A program made the position numbers and the translations under genes. Below are positions 50,660-58,477 of a stretch of 64,000 nt of DNA, piece after piece. Source of the DNA: Eikenella glucosivorans (GTDB lineage: Bacteria; Pseudomonadota; Gammaproteobacteria; Burkholderiales; Neisseriaceae); the NCBI RefSeq assembly GCF_016025525.2, contig NZ_JACSGR010000004.1, positions 124,001 through 188,000 of the forward strand, read 5' to 3'. Each line of letters starts with the position of its first letter. The first letter of the stretch is position 1. The notes beneath the pieces are model-generated. The model saw only the letters and a list, made by a program, of their open reading frames with translations. It did not search any database and was not told the DNA's origin.

Positions 50660-50733
50660 GCGGGTATCGTCTAATGGTAAGGCACCGGCTTCCCAAGCCG
50701 ACTATGCGGGTTCGATTCCCGTTACCCGCTCCA
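50660..50733 (+). tRNA. tRNA-Gly(CCC)
   Basis: 74 nt including the encoded CCA. The acceptor stem GCGGGTA/TACCCGC is perfect, the T arm has GCGGG-TTCGATT-CCCGT, and the anticodon loop TTCCCAA gives CCC, reading GGG codons. It closely resembles E. coli tRNA-Gly(CCC). A TATACT box lies about 20 bp upstream. Confidence 0.95.
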
Positions 50734-50738
50734 CTTTT

Positions 50739-50765
50739 CCCACGCTGTTTCGGTGTGGGATTTTT
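50739..50765 (+). terminator. terminator after tRNA-Gly
   Basis: CCCAC pairs with GTGGG (50739-50743 with 50755-50759), followed by five T. Confidence 0.6.
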
Positions 50766-50867
50766 GTTTGGATGCCGGGACGGGCGGCTGCGGCGCCAAT
50801 GGCTGTGCCGAGCATATCCCGCGCGGCGATATGCTAAAATGCGCCGTTTTCAATTCGGGTTCATGCC

Positions 50868-52463
50868 ATGTCCAATATCCCAGACCAAGTGCGCCGCCGC
50901 CGCACCTTCGCCATCATCTCCCACCCCGACGCGGGCAAAACCACGCTCACCGAAAAGCTGTTGCTGTTTTCCGGCGCGATTCAGAGCGCGGGCACGGTGA
51001 AAGGCAAGAAAAGCGGCAAATTCGCCACCTCCGACTGGATGGAAATCGAGAAGCAGCGCGGCATTTCCGTGGCATCTTCCGTGATGCAGTTCGACTACCA
51101 AGACCACACGGTGAACCTGCTGGACACGCCCGGCCACCAAGACTTCTCCGAAGACACCTACCGCGTACTCACCGCCGTGGACAGCGCATTGATGGTTATC
51201 GACGCAGCCAAAGGCGTGGAAGCGCAAACCATCAAATTGCTCAACGTCTGCCGCCTGCGGAATACGCCGATTGTTACCTTCATGAACAAATACGACCGCG
51301 AAGTGCGCGATTCGCTGGAACTCTTGGACGAAGTGGAAAATATTTTGAAAATCCGCTGCGCGCCGGTAACCTGGCCTATCGGCATGGGCAAAAACTTCAA
51401 AGGCGTGTACCACATCCTGAACGACGAAATCTACCTGTTTGAAGCCGGCGGCGAACGCCTGCCGCACGAGTTCGACATCATCAAAGGCATCGACAATCCC
51501 GAGCTGGAACAACGCTTTCCGCTGGAAATCCAGCAGCTTCGCGACGAAATCGAACTGGTTCAGGCGGCTTCCAACGAGTTTGATTTGGACGAATTCCTTT
51601 CAGGTAGCCTCACGCCCGTGTTCTTCGGCTCGGCGATTAACAACTTCGGCATTCAGGAAATCTTAAATTCACTGATTGACTGGGCGCCCGCGCCGAAACC
51701 GCGCGACGCGACCGTGCGCATGGTTGAGCCCGACGAGCCGAAGTTTTCCGGTTTTATCTTTAAAATCCAAGCCAATATGGACCCGAAACACCGCGACCGC
51801 ATCGCCTTTTTGCGCGTCTGCTCGGGCAAATTCGAGCGCGGCATGAAAATGAAGCACCTGCGGATTAACCGCGACATCGCCGCCAGCAGCGTGGTTACCT
51901 TCATGTCGCATGACCGCGAGCTGGTGGAAGAGGCCTACGCGGGCGACATCATCGGCATCCCCAACCACGGCAACATCCAAATCGGCGATAGCTTCTCCGA
52001 AGGCGAACCGCTGGCATTTACCGGCATCCCCTTCTTCGCACCCGAACTGTTCCGCAGCGTCCGCATAAAAAACCCGCTGAAAATCAAGCAACTGCAAAAA
52101 GGTTTGCAGCAGCTTGGCGAAGAAGGCGCGGTGCAGGTGTTCAAGCCGATGAGCGGTGCGGATTTGATTTTGGGCGCGGTGGGCGTATTGCAGTTTGAAG
52201 TGGTTACCTCGCGGCTGGCGGCGGAATATGGCGTAGAAGCGGTGTTCGACAACGTGTCCGTGTGGTCGGCGCGCTGGGTGTCGTGCGGCGACAGGAAAAA
52301 GCTGGCGGAATTTGAAAAGGCCAACGCGGTAAACCTGGCCATCGACGCGGGCGGCAACCTGGCCTACCTCGCCCCCAACCGTGTGAACCTGAACCTGACG
52401 CAGGAACGCTGGCCGGATATTGTGTTCCATGAAACGCGCGAGCACGCGGCGAAGCTAAGCTGA
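50868..52463 (+). CDS. prfC: peptide chain release factor 3
   Basis: 531 residues. The translational GTPase domain has SHPDAGKTT at residues 18-26, DTPGHQDFSEDTYR (G3) and MNKYDRE (G4, with NKYD for NKxD). RF3 removes RF1 and RF2 from the ribosome after peptide release. GSLTPVFFGSAINNFG is typical of RF3; in this gene the FLSGSLT part is coded by an uptake sequence. TAAAAT at 50835-50840 is a possible -10 box. Confidence 0.97.
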   Translation: MSNIPDQVRRRRTFAIISHPDAGKTTLTEKLLLFSGAIQSAGTVKGKKSGKFATSDWMEIEKQRGISVASSVMQFDYQDHTVNLLDTPGHQDFSEDTYRVLTAVDSALMVIDAAKGVEAQTIKLLNVCRLRNTPIVTFMNKYDREVRDSLELLDEVENILKIRCAPVTWPIGMGKNFKGVYHILNDEIYLFEAGGERLPHEFDIIKGIDNPELEQRFPLEIQQLRDEIELVQAASNEFDLDEFLSGSLTPVFFGSAINNFGIQEILNSLIDWAPAPKPRDATVRMVEPDEPKFSGFIFKIQANMDPKHRDRIAFLRVCSGKFERGMKMKHLRINRDIAASSVVTFMSHDRELVEEAYAGDIIGIPNHGNIQIGDSFSEGEPLAFTGIPFFAPELFRSVRIKNPLKIKQLQKGLQQLGEEGAVQVFKPMSGADLILGAVGVLQFEVVTSRLAAEYGVEAVFDNVSVWSARWVSCGDRKKLAEFEKANAVNLAIDAGGNLAYLAPNRVNLNLTQERWPDIVFHETREHAAKLS

Positions 52464-52470
52464 CTTAAAG

Positions 52471-52502
52471 AGGCTACCTGAAAAAAGATTTTCAGGTAGC
52501 CT
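52471..52502. terminator. uptake-sequence hairpin after prfC
   Basis: AGGCTACCTGAAAA (52471-52484) and TTTTCAGGTAGCCT (52489-52502) form a tight stem, 8 bp after the prfC stop. Confidence 0.85.
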
Positions 52503-52581
52503 TGGTTTCAGGCAGCCTGGGTGTGGATAGGCAAGCTGCCTTTTCTGGTGTTTCTAATTTCTAATTATTTTGGAGGTCATA

Positions 52582-53094
52582 ATGAAAACGAAAAGATTGG
52601 TTTTGAGTGCTATGTTGGCGCTGGCGGCTTCATCCGCCGCGGCCAAGCTGCCTGCCGCAGTGCAACGGGCAGTGAATGAAGATGCGCGGCTTTGCCGTGA
52701 TTCGGGCGGGCGCTTTTCTTACAGCAAGGCGGTGCAGGCTGTGGATTTGAATGGCGACGGCCACCCCGATTATGTTTACGATTCGGGCGAAACGATGTGT
52801 GCCGGCGGCGCTGATTTGGGCGGCTCGGGCGGTTGGCTGGTTACTGTGTTTGCGGGGCAGCCGGACGGGACGGCTAAAGAGGCGTTTAGCAACGGGGCAA
52901 TCGGTGCGCGGATGATAAACGGCCGGCTGTATTTGGGCGTGGGCGGGGCATACTGCGGGCAAAATACGCGCGGCAGGGTGCGCGCCCAATACGACAACTG
53001 CATCCGCCCGCTGCAATGGAACGCGCGCAGGAAGGTGTTTGAGTTTGCGCCCGTGTCGCAGAAAAGGCCGTTTCCGGCAAGCTGGGAGCGGTAA
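52582..53094 (+). CDS. exported protein with a DxNxDG calcium-binding-like loop
   Basis: 170 residues. The signal peptide MKTKRLVLSAMLALAASSAAA is followed by a periplasmic domain. DLNGDGHPDYVYDSG (about residues 54-68) is a D-x-N-x-D-G loop as in EF-hand-like or FG-GAP modules. Four cysteines (RLCRD, TMCAG, YCGQ, NCIRP) may form disulfides. The ATG at 52582 follows GGAGG; an in-frame TTG four codons earlier is less likely. No specific function is recognised. Confidence 0.72.
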   Translation: MKTKRLVLSAMLALAASSAAAKLPAAVQRAVNEDARLCRDSGGRFSYSKAVQAVDLNGDGHPDYVYDSGETMCAGGADLGGSGGWLVTVFAGQPDGTAKEAFSNGAIGARMINGRLYLGVGGAYCGQNTRGRVRAQYDNCIRPLQWNARRKVFEFAPVSQKRPFPASWER

Positions 53095-53224
53095 TGGGAC
53101 GGCTAGGCTGGGTTGCAATCCAGGCTGGCTGTTGATGAAGAAGAGGCTACCTGAAAATTTCGACGGTCTTGTTTTAATGGCGTTAAAGCTCGCATTTTCA
53201 GGTAGCCTGTAACCGATAAACAGG

Positions 53225-53755
53225 ATGGGGAAACGAATGGCTTGGTTCAAAATGAGCGAGTGGGAATGGTGGAACAAGCTGGCGCTGGCGGCGGCTCTGG
53301 TGTTGGGTGCGGTGTTGGTGATGATGCAGCCGCTGGTGTGGAAGAAGGGGGCGTCTTGGCTGGCGGGGGCGGTGTTTGCCGTGCTGGCGGCGGGTTGTGT
53401 GCGCTGGCTGTTCCGCTTGCGCAAGGGCGGCGCAGGTTTGGCGGCGGGGGATCGGTTTAAGCGGGATATGTCGCGCGTGATGTGGGGGGTGCTGATGGCG
53501 GTTGTGCTGACGCGTGTGCTGGTGAATGCGGTGTTGCTGGTGTCGCTGCTGCCGGTTGAGCCGGTGTCGGTGAAGGCGCGTTTGCTGGATACGCAGAAGG
53601 GCGGTTTTAAATCGTGGGTGTTGGAGCTGGAAGACGGCACGCGCTTTGAATTGGACGATGGTTTGCTGCGGCGTGCGCCGGAGGACTTGGCGGGGCAGAC
53701 GGTGCGGGTGAGGGTGCGGGAGAATGGGCTGGGGTATTATGTGGTGGCGGAGTAG
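53225..53755 (+). CDS. membrane protein, unknown function
   Basis: 176 residues with three hydrophobic segments (about residues 20-36, 43-61 and 86-108) and a C-terminal soluble domain with a beta-rich look (PVSVKARLLDTQKGGFKSWVLELEDGTRFEL ... VRVRVRENGLGYYVV). AUG at 53225 or at 53237 are both possible. The family is not recognised. It is convergent with the inositol-phosphatase gene and shares the hairpin at 53768-53808 with it. Confidence 0.65.
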   Translation: MGKRMAWFKMSEWEWWNKLALAAALVLGAVLVMMQPLVWKKGASWLAGAVFAVLAAGCVRWLFRLRKGGAGLAAGDRFKRDMSRVMWGVLMAVVLTRVLVNAVLLVSLLPVEPVSVKARLLDTQKGGFKSWVLELEDGTRFELDDGLLRRAPEDLAGQTVRVRVRENGLGYYVVAE

Positions 53756-53767
53756 GGCGTGAATGTG

Positions 53768-53808
53768 AAAAAGGCTACCTGAAAACCTTGCGTTTTCAGG
53801 TAGCCTTT
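53768..53808. terminator. bidirectional uptake-sequence terminator
   Basis: AAAAAGGCTACCTGAAAA (53768-53785) and TTTTCAGGTAGCCTTT (53793-53808) lie between two convergent genes. Confidence 0.85.
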
Positions 53809-53827
53809 ATGCTGTGCGAGGGGAGGA

Positions 53828-54619
53828 TTAGGCGGCCAGATGGGGGGCGATGGTTTGCAGCATTTGCGCCAGCACTTTGGGGTTGGCGGCTACGATGTCG
53901 CCGCTTTCGAGCCAGCCTTCGTTGCCTTTCATGTCGGTTACGATGCCGCCCGCTTCCTGCACGATGAGGGCGCCGGCGGCGATGTCCCAGGGTTTGAGGT
54001 TGAATTCGAAGAAGCCGTCGAAGCGGCCGCAGGCCACGGCGCAGAGGTCGAGCGAGGCGGCGCCTTCGCGGCGGGCGCCGGCGGTTTTGGCGAGGAAGCT
54101 TTGCAGGATGTTCAGGTAGCTTTCCATCATGCTTTGATCGACCACGGGGAAACCGGTGCCGATGAGGCAGCGGTTGAGCTCGATGCGGCTGGATACGCGG
54201 ATGCGGCGGTCGTTGAGCAGGGCGCCCTGGCCGCGGGAGGCGAGGTAGAGGTCGTTGCGCTCGGGGGCGTAAACGAGGGCTTCTTGCAGCATGCCTTTGT
54301 GCAGCAGAGCCATGCTGACGGCGTATTGGGGGTGGCCGTGCAGATAGTTGGTGGTGCCGTCGAGCGGGTCGATGATCCATTCGTATTCGGCTTTCTCGGG
54401 GCCGCTGCTGCCGCTTTCTTCGGCGGTGATTTTGTGCTGGGGGTAGGCTTCCTGCAGGATTTCTCGGATGATTTCTTCGGCGGTGCGGTCTACGTCGGAT
54501 ACGAAGTCGTTGAAGGCTTTGCTGTCGATTTTGACGGCGCCGAGGTTGTTGGCGGCGCGCAGCATCATGTCGCCGGCGCGGCGGGCGGCTTTGATGGCGG
54601 TGTTGAGGACGGGGTTCAT
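53828..54619 (-). CDS. suhB: inositol monophosphatase family protein (SuhB-like)
   Basis: 263 residues. ITAEESG (E67/E68), WIIDPLDGTTNYLHG (D84, D87) and LKPWDIAAGALIVQEAGG are the metal- and substrate-binding motifs of the family. E. coli SuhB also binds NusA and supports rRNA antitermination, so the role here may be either. An uptake-like sequence (ATGTTCAGGTAGCTTTCC, degenerate) codes for ESYLNILQ. Confidence 0.92.
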   Translation of the reverse strand: MNPVLNTAIKAARRAGDMMLRAANNLGAVKIDSKAFNDFVSDVDRTAEEIIREILQEAYPQHKITAEESGSSGPEKAEYEWIIDPLDGTTNYLHGHPQYAVSMALLHKGMLQEALVYAPERNDLYLASRGQGALLNDRRIRVSSRIELNRCLIGTGFPVVDQSMMESYLNILQSFLAKTAGARREGAASLDLCAVACGRFDGFFEFNLKPWDIAAGALIVQEAGGIVTDMKGNEGWLESGDIVAANPKVLAQMLQTIAPHLAA

Positions 54620-54813
54620 GTTTCTCCGATTCGGGCTGTGGGGCAGGCAGGCTACCTGAAAATTGGAAAGGGGCTGCGCTTAGGGGAGGCAGCCGATTGA
54701 TGGGGCGGCATTATACCTTGGGCGGCAGGCGGGCAAAAGCGGGCGGGCTTTAAATCGGCGGGGGCGGCCTTATTTGGCTGGGGATCGGATGCTTGATTTT
54801 GTGTGAGGATGAA

Positions 54814-55305
54814 ATGACTGTTTTGTTGGTTGTGCTGGCGCTGGCGTTGCTGCTGGCGGGTTTGGCGGGGGCGGTGCATCCGCTGCTGCCGGGGATGCCG
54901 CTGATGTTTGCGGGCACGTGGCTGTTGGCTTACAGCCAGGATTATGAGGTGATCGGCCCGACGGCGCTGGTGGTATTGGGGCTGATTTTGGCGCTGGCTT
55001 GGACGCTGGATTATGTGGCGGGGCTTTTGGGGGCGAAGTTTACGGGGGCGAGCAAACAGGCGCTGTGGGGCTCGCTGGCGGGCGGCGTGGTGGGGCTGTT
55101 TTTCGCGCTGCCGGGGATGGTGTTGGGCCCGCTGGTGGGCGCGGCGGTGGGGGAGTTTGCGGCGCGGCGCAGTTTGTGGGCGGCGGGCAAGGTGGGGTTG
55201 GGCACGCTGCTGGGCATGGTGGCGGGGGTGGTGGCGAAGCTGGGCTGTGCGCTGGTGGTGTTGTTTAGTATTTTGGGGCTGTATGTGTATTATTGGGTGA
55301 GCTGA
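54814..55305 (+). CDS. DUF456 membrane protein
   Basis: 163 residues with several Gly/Ala/Leu-rich helices. LLAGLAGAVHPLLPGMPLMFAGTWLLAY and the later GLFFALPGMVLGPLVGAAVGE are DUF456 signatures. The function of the family is unknown. The ATG at 54814 follows GAGGATGAA. It is divergent from the inositol-phosphatase gene across a 194-bp spacer. Confidence 0.85.
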   Translation: MTVLLVVLALALLLAGLAGAVHPLLPGMPLMFAGTWLLAYSQDYEVIGPTALVVLGLILALAWTLDYVAGLLGAKFTGASKQALWGSLAGGVVGLFFALPGMVLGPLVGAAVGEFAARRSLWAAGKVGLGTLLGMVAGVVAKLGCALVVLFSILGLYVYYWVS

Positions 55306-55307
55306 GG

Positions 55308-55465
55308 GATTGGGTTTCAGGTAGCCTGTGATTGAAATGAGGCTACCTGAAAAACGGCGGGATGATTTTTAGCGGTGCGGCAACGCTGTCGCGCTGTGTT
55401 TTAACTTGGTTGAAGCTGACGTTTTCAGGTAGCCTTTCTCTGATATGATGGCTACCTGAAAAATA
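55308..55465. repeat. uptake-sequence pairs and companion repeat before the PTS genes
   Basis: Two inverted uptake-sequence pairs occur (about 55316-55352 and 55421-55462). Between them TTAACTTGGTTGAAGCTGACG resembles the companion motif found near 61820. Confidence 0.65.
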
Positions 55466-55488
55466 AATGGTAATGGAATGAGAAGCAG

Positions 55489-55902
55489 ATGATTGGTTTG
55501 ATGATTATGACGCATGAAACGCTGGGCGAGTCTTACAGCAAGCTGGCGCAGCACTTTTTCGGGCAGATGCCGGAGTATCTGTCGATTATCGGCGTGCGGC
55601 CGGACGACGAGCCGGAGCGGGTGATGGAGCGGGCGCGGCGCGAGGCCGAGCGGCTGGCGTTTACCGACGGCATCCTGCTGTTGGCGGATGTGTTCGGCGC
55701 CACGCCGTGCAATGTGGGGCGGCAGCTGTTGCAGCAATACCGGATGGTGCTGCTCACCGGGCTGAATGCGCCGATGATGGTGAAGGCGGTGCAGGAGGCG
55801 AAAAAGGCCGATGATTTGCTGGCGCTGGCCGAGATGGTGCGCCAGTCGGCTTTGGCGGGGATTATGCTGATCCGGCCGGAAGAGGAGCAGGGCGTATGCT
55901 GA
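55489..55902 (+). CDS. PTS EIIA component, mannose family
   Basis: 137 residues. MIGLMIMTHETLGESY places the phosphorylatable His at residue 9, and TDGILLLADVFGATPCNVGRQLL is the typical second segment. It accepts phosphate from HPr. No EIIB, IIC or IID gene is nearby, so a regulatory rather than a sugar-transport role is likely. It overlaps ptsH by 7 bp. Confidence 0.92.
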   Translation: MIGLMIMTHETLGESYSKLAQHFFGQMPEYLSIIGVRPDDEPERVMERARREAERLAFTDGILLLADVFGATPCNVGRQLLQQYRMVLLTGLNAPMMVKAVQEAKKADDLLALAEMVRQSALAGIMLIRPEEEQGVC

Positions 55903-56165
55903 AGCAGCAGGTGGAGATTATCAATAAATTGGGGCTGCATGCGCGCGCGTCGAGCAAGTTTACGCAAACGGCGGGCGCATTCCAGGCGGAAACGCGGGTG
56001 TGCCGCAACGGCAAGTGCGTAAACGGCAAGAGCATCATGGGCTTGATGATGCTGGCGGCGGCCAAGGGCTCGGTGATCGAAATCGAAACCGAGGGCGCAG
56101 ACGAGCAGGCGGCGATGCAGGCGCTGGTGGCTTTGGTAAACAATTATTTCGACGAAGGCGAATAA
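55896..56165 (+). CDS. ptsH: phosphocarrier protein HPr
   Basis: 89 residues. NKLGLHARASSKF contains the phosphorylated His15, and GKSIMGLMML contains Ser46, the site used by HPr kinase in organisms that have one. HPr passes phosphate from enzyme I to EIIA proteins. It lies between the EIIA-Man gene and ptsI with overlaps or very short gaps, giving one operon. Confidence 0.96.
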   Translation: MLKQQVEIINKLGLHARASSKFTQTAGAFQAETRVCRNGKCVNGKSIMGLMMLAAAKGSVIEIETEGADEQAAMQALVALVNNYFDEGE

Positions 56166-56167
56166 AC

Positions 56168-57928
56168 ATGAGCGTGGTGTTGCACGGATTTGCGGCGGGC
56201 AGCGGGATTGCCATCGGGCGGGCGCATTTGGTGGTGCGCGGCATGGAGGAAGTGCCGCAGCTGGACATGGCTCCGGAAGAAATCGATGCCGAGGCCGAAC
56301 GTTTTGAAGCAGCGGTAAAGGCCACCCGCCGCCAGCTGGAACAGCTGCGCAGCGCCATCCCCGAAAATGCCCCCACCGAGCTGGGCGCGTTTATTTCGCT
56401 GCACCTGATGCTGCTGGCCGACGTTACCCTCTCGCGCGAGCCGATCGACATCTTGCGCGCGCAGGGCATCAATGCCGAATGGGCGCTGAAGCTGCAAACC
56501 GACAAGCTGGCCGAACAGTTTGACGCCATCGACGACGAATACCTGCGCGAGCGCAAGCAGGACATGCTTCAGGTGGCCGAACGGATTTATCAAAACTTAA
56601 TGGGGCAGAATGACGATTTCCTGCCCGACACCGAAACAGAAGATGATATTATCCTGATTTCTCACGATTTTTCTCCGGCTGATGCCGTGTATTTCAAAGA
56701 ACACCGCATTGCCGGTTTCGCCACCGATGCCGGCGGCCCCACCAGCCACACCGCCATTTTGGGGCGCAGCCTGGATGTGCCCTCAGTGATCGGCCTATAC
56801 AACGCGCGCGAGCTGATCAGCCAAGACGAATGGATCATCGTGGACGGCCTCAGCGGCGTGCTGATCATCAATCCAGATGATTTGATCCTGAGCGAATACC
56901 GCAAGCGCGACCGCGTGTACCGCAGCCAGCGCCGCCTGCTCAACAAACTCAAAGACATTACCGCCACCACCAAAGACGGCATCGATATCGAGCTTTTGGC
57001 CAACATCGAATCCGGCCAAGATGTGCGCTTGATGAACCGCCTTTCCGCCGACGGCGTGGGCTTGTTCCGCAGCGAATTCCTGTTTCTCAACCGTGACAAC
57101 CTGCCTGATGAAGACGAACAATACCGCGTGTATGCCGGTATCGTGAAAAAGCTCAAAGGCAAGCCGCTCACCCTGCGCACCGTGGATTTGGGCGTGGATA
57201 AAAACCCGCGCTGGTTTGGCGAAGGCCACTCGCTCAATCCTGCCTTGGGTATGACCGGCATCCGTCTCTGCCTGGCCGAGCCGGTGATGTTCCGCACCCA
57301 GATGCGGGCGGCTTTGCGCGCAGCGGCGCTGGGGCCGGTGAAAATCATGTGGCCGATGATCAGCTCGGTGGACGAAGTGCGCCAGTGCATCAACCATTTG
57401 GCCACTGCACGCCGCCAGCTGGACGAACGCGGTGAAGAATACGGCGAAGTGCAGGTGGGGGCGATGATCGAAATCCCTTCTGCCGCGCTCACGGTGGGCA
57501 GTATCCTGAAATATCTGGATTTTATCTCAGTCGGCACCAACGATTTGATTCAATACACTTTATCGGTGGATCGCGGCGACGACAGCGTGAGTTATCTCTA
57601 TCAGCCCAGCCATCCGGCGGTGTTGAAGCTGCTGCACCATGTGTTTAGCACCGCCAAGCGCATGGGCAAGCCGGTGTCGGTGTGCGGCGAAATGGCGGGT
57701 GACCTGCATTTCACCCGCCTGCTGCTGGGCTTGGGCTTGCGCCGGTTTTCCATGAATGCCAGCAATCTGCTGGCGGTGAAGAATGTGATCATTCAAAGCA
57801 ACGCGGGAGAACTGGCGGATCAGGTGCGCAAACTGCTGCGCATGGGCGACCCGGAAAAGGTTCGGCAGGCCGTTAAGAAAATGAATGCGCTGGATGATGA
57901 CAAAAATACAACAGTTGAAACAGCATAA
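56168..57928 (+). CDS. ptsI: PTS enzyme I
   Basis: 586 residues. GGPTSHTAIL holds the active His194, and CGEMAGD holds the catalytic Cys506 of the PEP-binding domain. It takes phosphate from phosphoenolpyruvate and passes it to HPr. The frame is open upstream through ptsH, but the ATG at 56168, 2 bp after the ptsH stop, has GAAGGCG upstream and begins the family N-terminus. It is complete. Confidence 0.96.
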   Translation: MSVVLHGFAAGSGIAIGRAHLVVRGMEEVPQLDMAPEEIDAEAERFEAAVKATRRQLEQLRSAIPENAPTELGAFISLHLMLLADVTLSREPIDILRAQGINAEWALKLQTDKLAEQFDAIDDEYLRERKQDMLQVAERIYQNLMGQNDDFLPDTETEDDIILISHDFSPADAVYFKEHRIAGFATDAGGPTSHTAILGRSLDVPSVIGLYNARELISQDEWIIVDGLSGVLIINPDDLILSEYRKRDRVYRSQRRLLNKLKDITATTKDGIDIELLANIESGQDVRLMNRLSADGVGLFRSEFLFLNRDNLPDEDEQYRVYAGIVKKLKGKPLTLRTVDLGVDKNPRWFGEGHSLNPALGMTGIRLCLAEPVMFRTQMRAALRAAALGPVKIMWPMISSVDEVRQCINHLATARRQLDERGEEYGEVQVGAMIEIPSAALTVGSILKYLDFISVGTNDLIQYTLSVDRGDDSVSYLYQPSHPAVLKLLHHVFSTAKRMGKPVSVCGEMAGDLHFTRLLLGLGLRRFSMNASNLLAVKNVIIQSNAGELADQVRKLLRMGDPEKVRQAVKKMNALDDDKNTTVETA

Positions 57929-58083
57929 CGTTTCGATTGGGAAGTGAAGAATTGTTAAAAATTATTGTTAAAATACCGAGCTTAATCTTTACTTAAATAA
58001 ATGAACAATTCTTCTTCTTTCTATACTTAGTGCAAGTTTATGGCAGCGAACTGCCGTATTTGGGTAAAAAGTAACAATTAGTA

Positions 58084-58112
58084 GTGACAATAATCAAAGC
58101 ATTCTATACAAT
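58084..58112 (+). promoter_or_regulatory. promoter of the proposed small RNA
   Basis: GTGACA (58084-58089), a 17-bp spacer and TACAAT (58107-58112) fit a sigma-70 promoter starting transcription near 58119. Confidence 0.6.
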
Positions 58113-58118
58113 GCGCCC

Positions 58119-58218
58119 CGCCTGTGCTGCTTCTTGGTAGGCGGCATGGATAGTAAGTAGACGTTTTCCCGCAAGTTGGCCATCAATACTTCCTCCCTTG
58201 GTATTGATGGCTTTTTTT
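58119..58218 (+). ncRNA. probable trans-acting small RNA with an anti-Shine-Dalgarno loop
   Basis: A promoter-like pair at 58084-58112 is followed by a possible first stem (CCGCCT with AGGCGG, about 58118-58147), a single-stranded part, and a terminator with an 11-bp perfect stem, GCCATCAATAC (58179-58189) and GTATTGATGGC (58201-58211), then seven T. The loop TTCCTCCCTTG is complementary to ribosome binding sites of the AAGGAGG type. Architecture and loop recall the Neisseria sibling small RNAs (NmsR/RcoF), which repress metabolic genes by covering start sites; the relation is an inference. Confidence 0.72.
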
Positions 58219-58406
58219 GTCTGTGCTAGGGCGTCAAAAATGAATGTTCAATTTGAGCCGGATTGCCATTTGTATTTTTCAGGTAGCCTGATGGCGCAGC
58301 CGGCGGGCACGGTTTGTTTCTATTGGATGGGGCGCTTTTCCCAGCAAAGTCTGCCCGCCCCGCAGGCTGATGCTTCTATTGTTTTCTGTTCCGTTTCCTC
58401 CTCTGT

Positions 58407-58435
58407 TTGGCGATGAGCCGCTGCTGGCTTATAAT
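58407..58435 (+). promoter_or_regulatory. leuS promoter
   Basis: TTGGCG (58407-58412), 17 bp, TATAAT (58430-58435). Transcription would begin near 58442, which supports the leuS start at 58478 over upstream in-frame starts. Confidence 0.85.
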
Positions 58436-58477
58436 CCGCAGTTTTCCAAACTAGCTCAATCTGCCGGCAGAACCATC

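Larger units (their letters stand above)
57929..58477. other. 549-bp spacer with a probable small RNA gene and the leuS promoter
   Basis: The left part (57940-58090) is very AT-rich and includes a small hairpin (GGCAG-CGAA-CTGCC near 58040). A small RNA gene is proposed at 58119-58218. An uptake sequence lies at about 58276 and the leuS promoter at 58407-58435. No protein gene is supported. Confidence 0.7.

Noticed and set aside
58198..58416. 72-residue plus-strand frame after the small RNA
   Set aside because: It begins within the terminator of the small RNA and runs through an uptake sequence into the leuS promoter.
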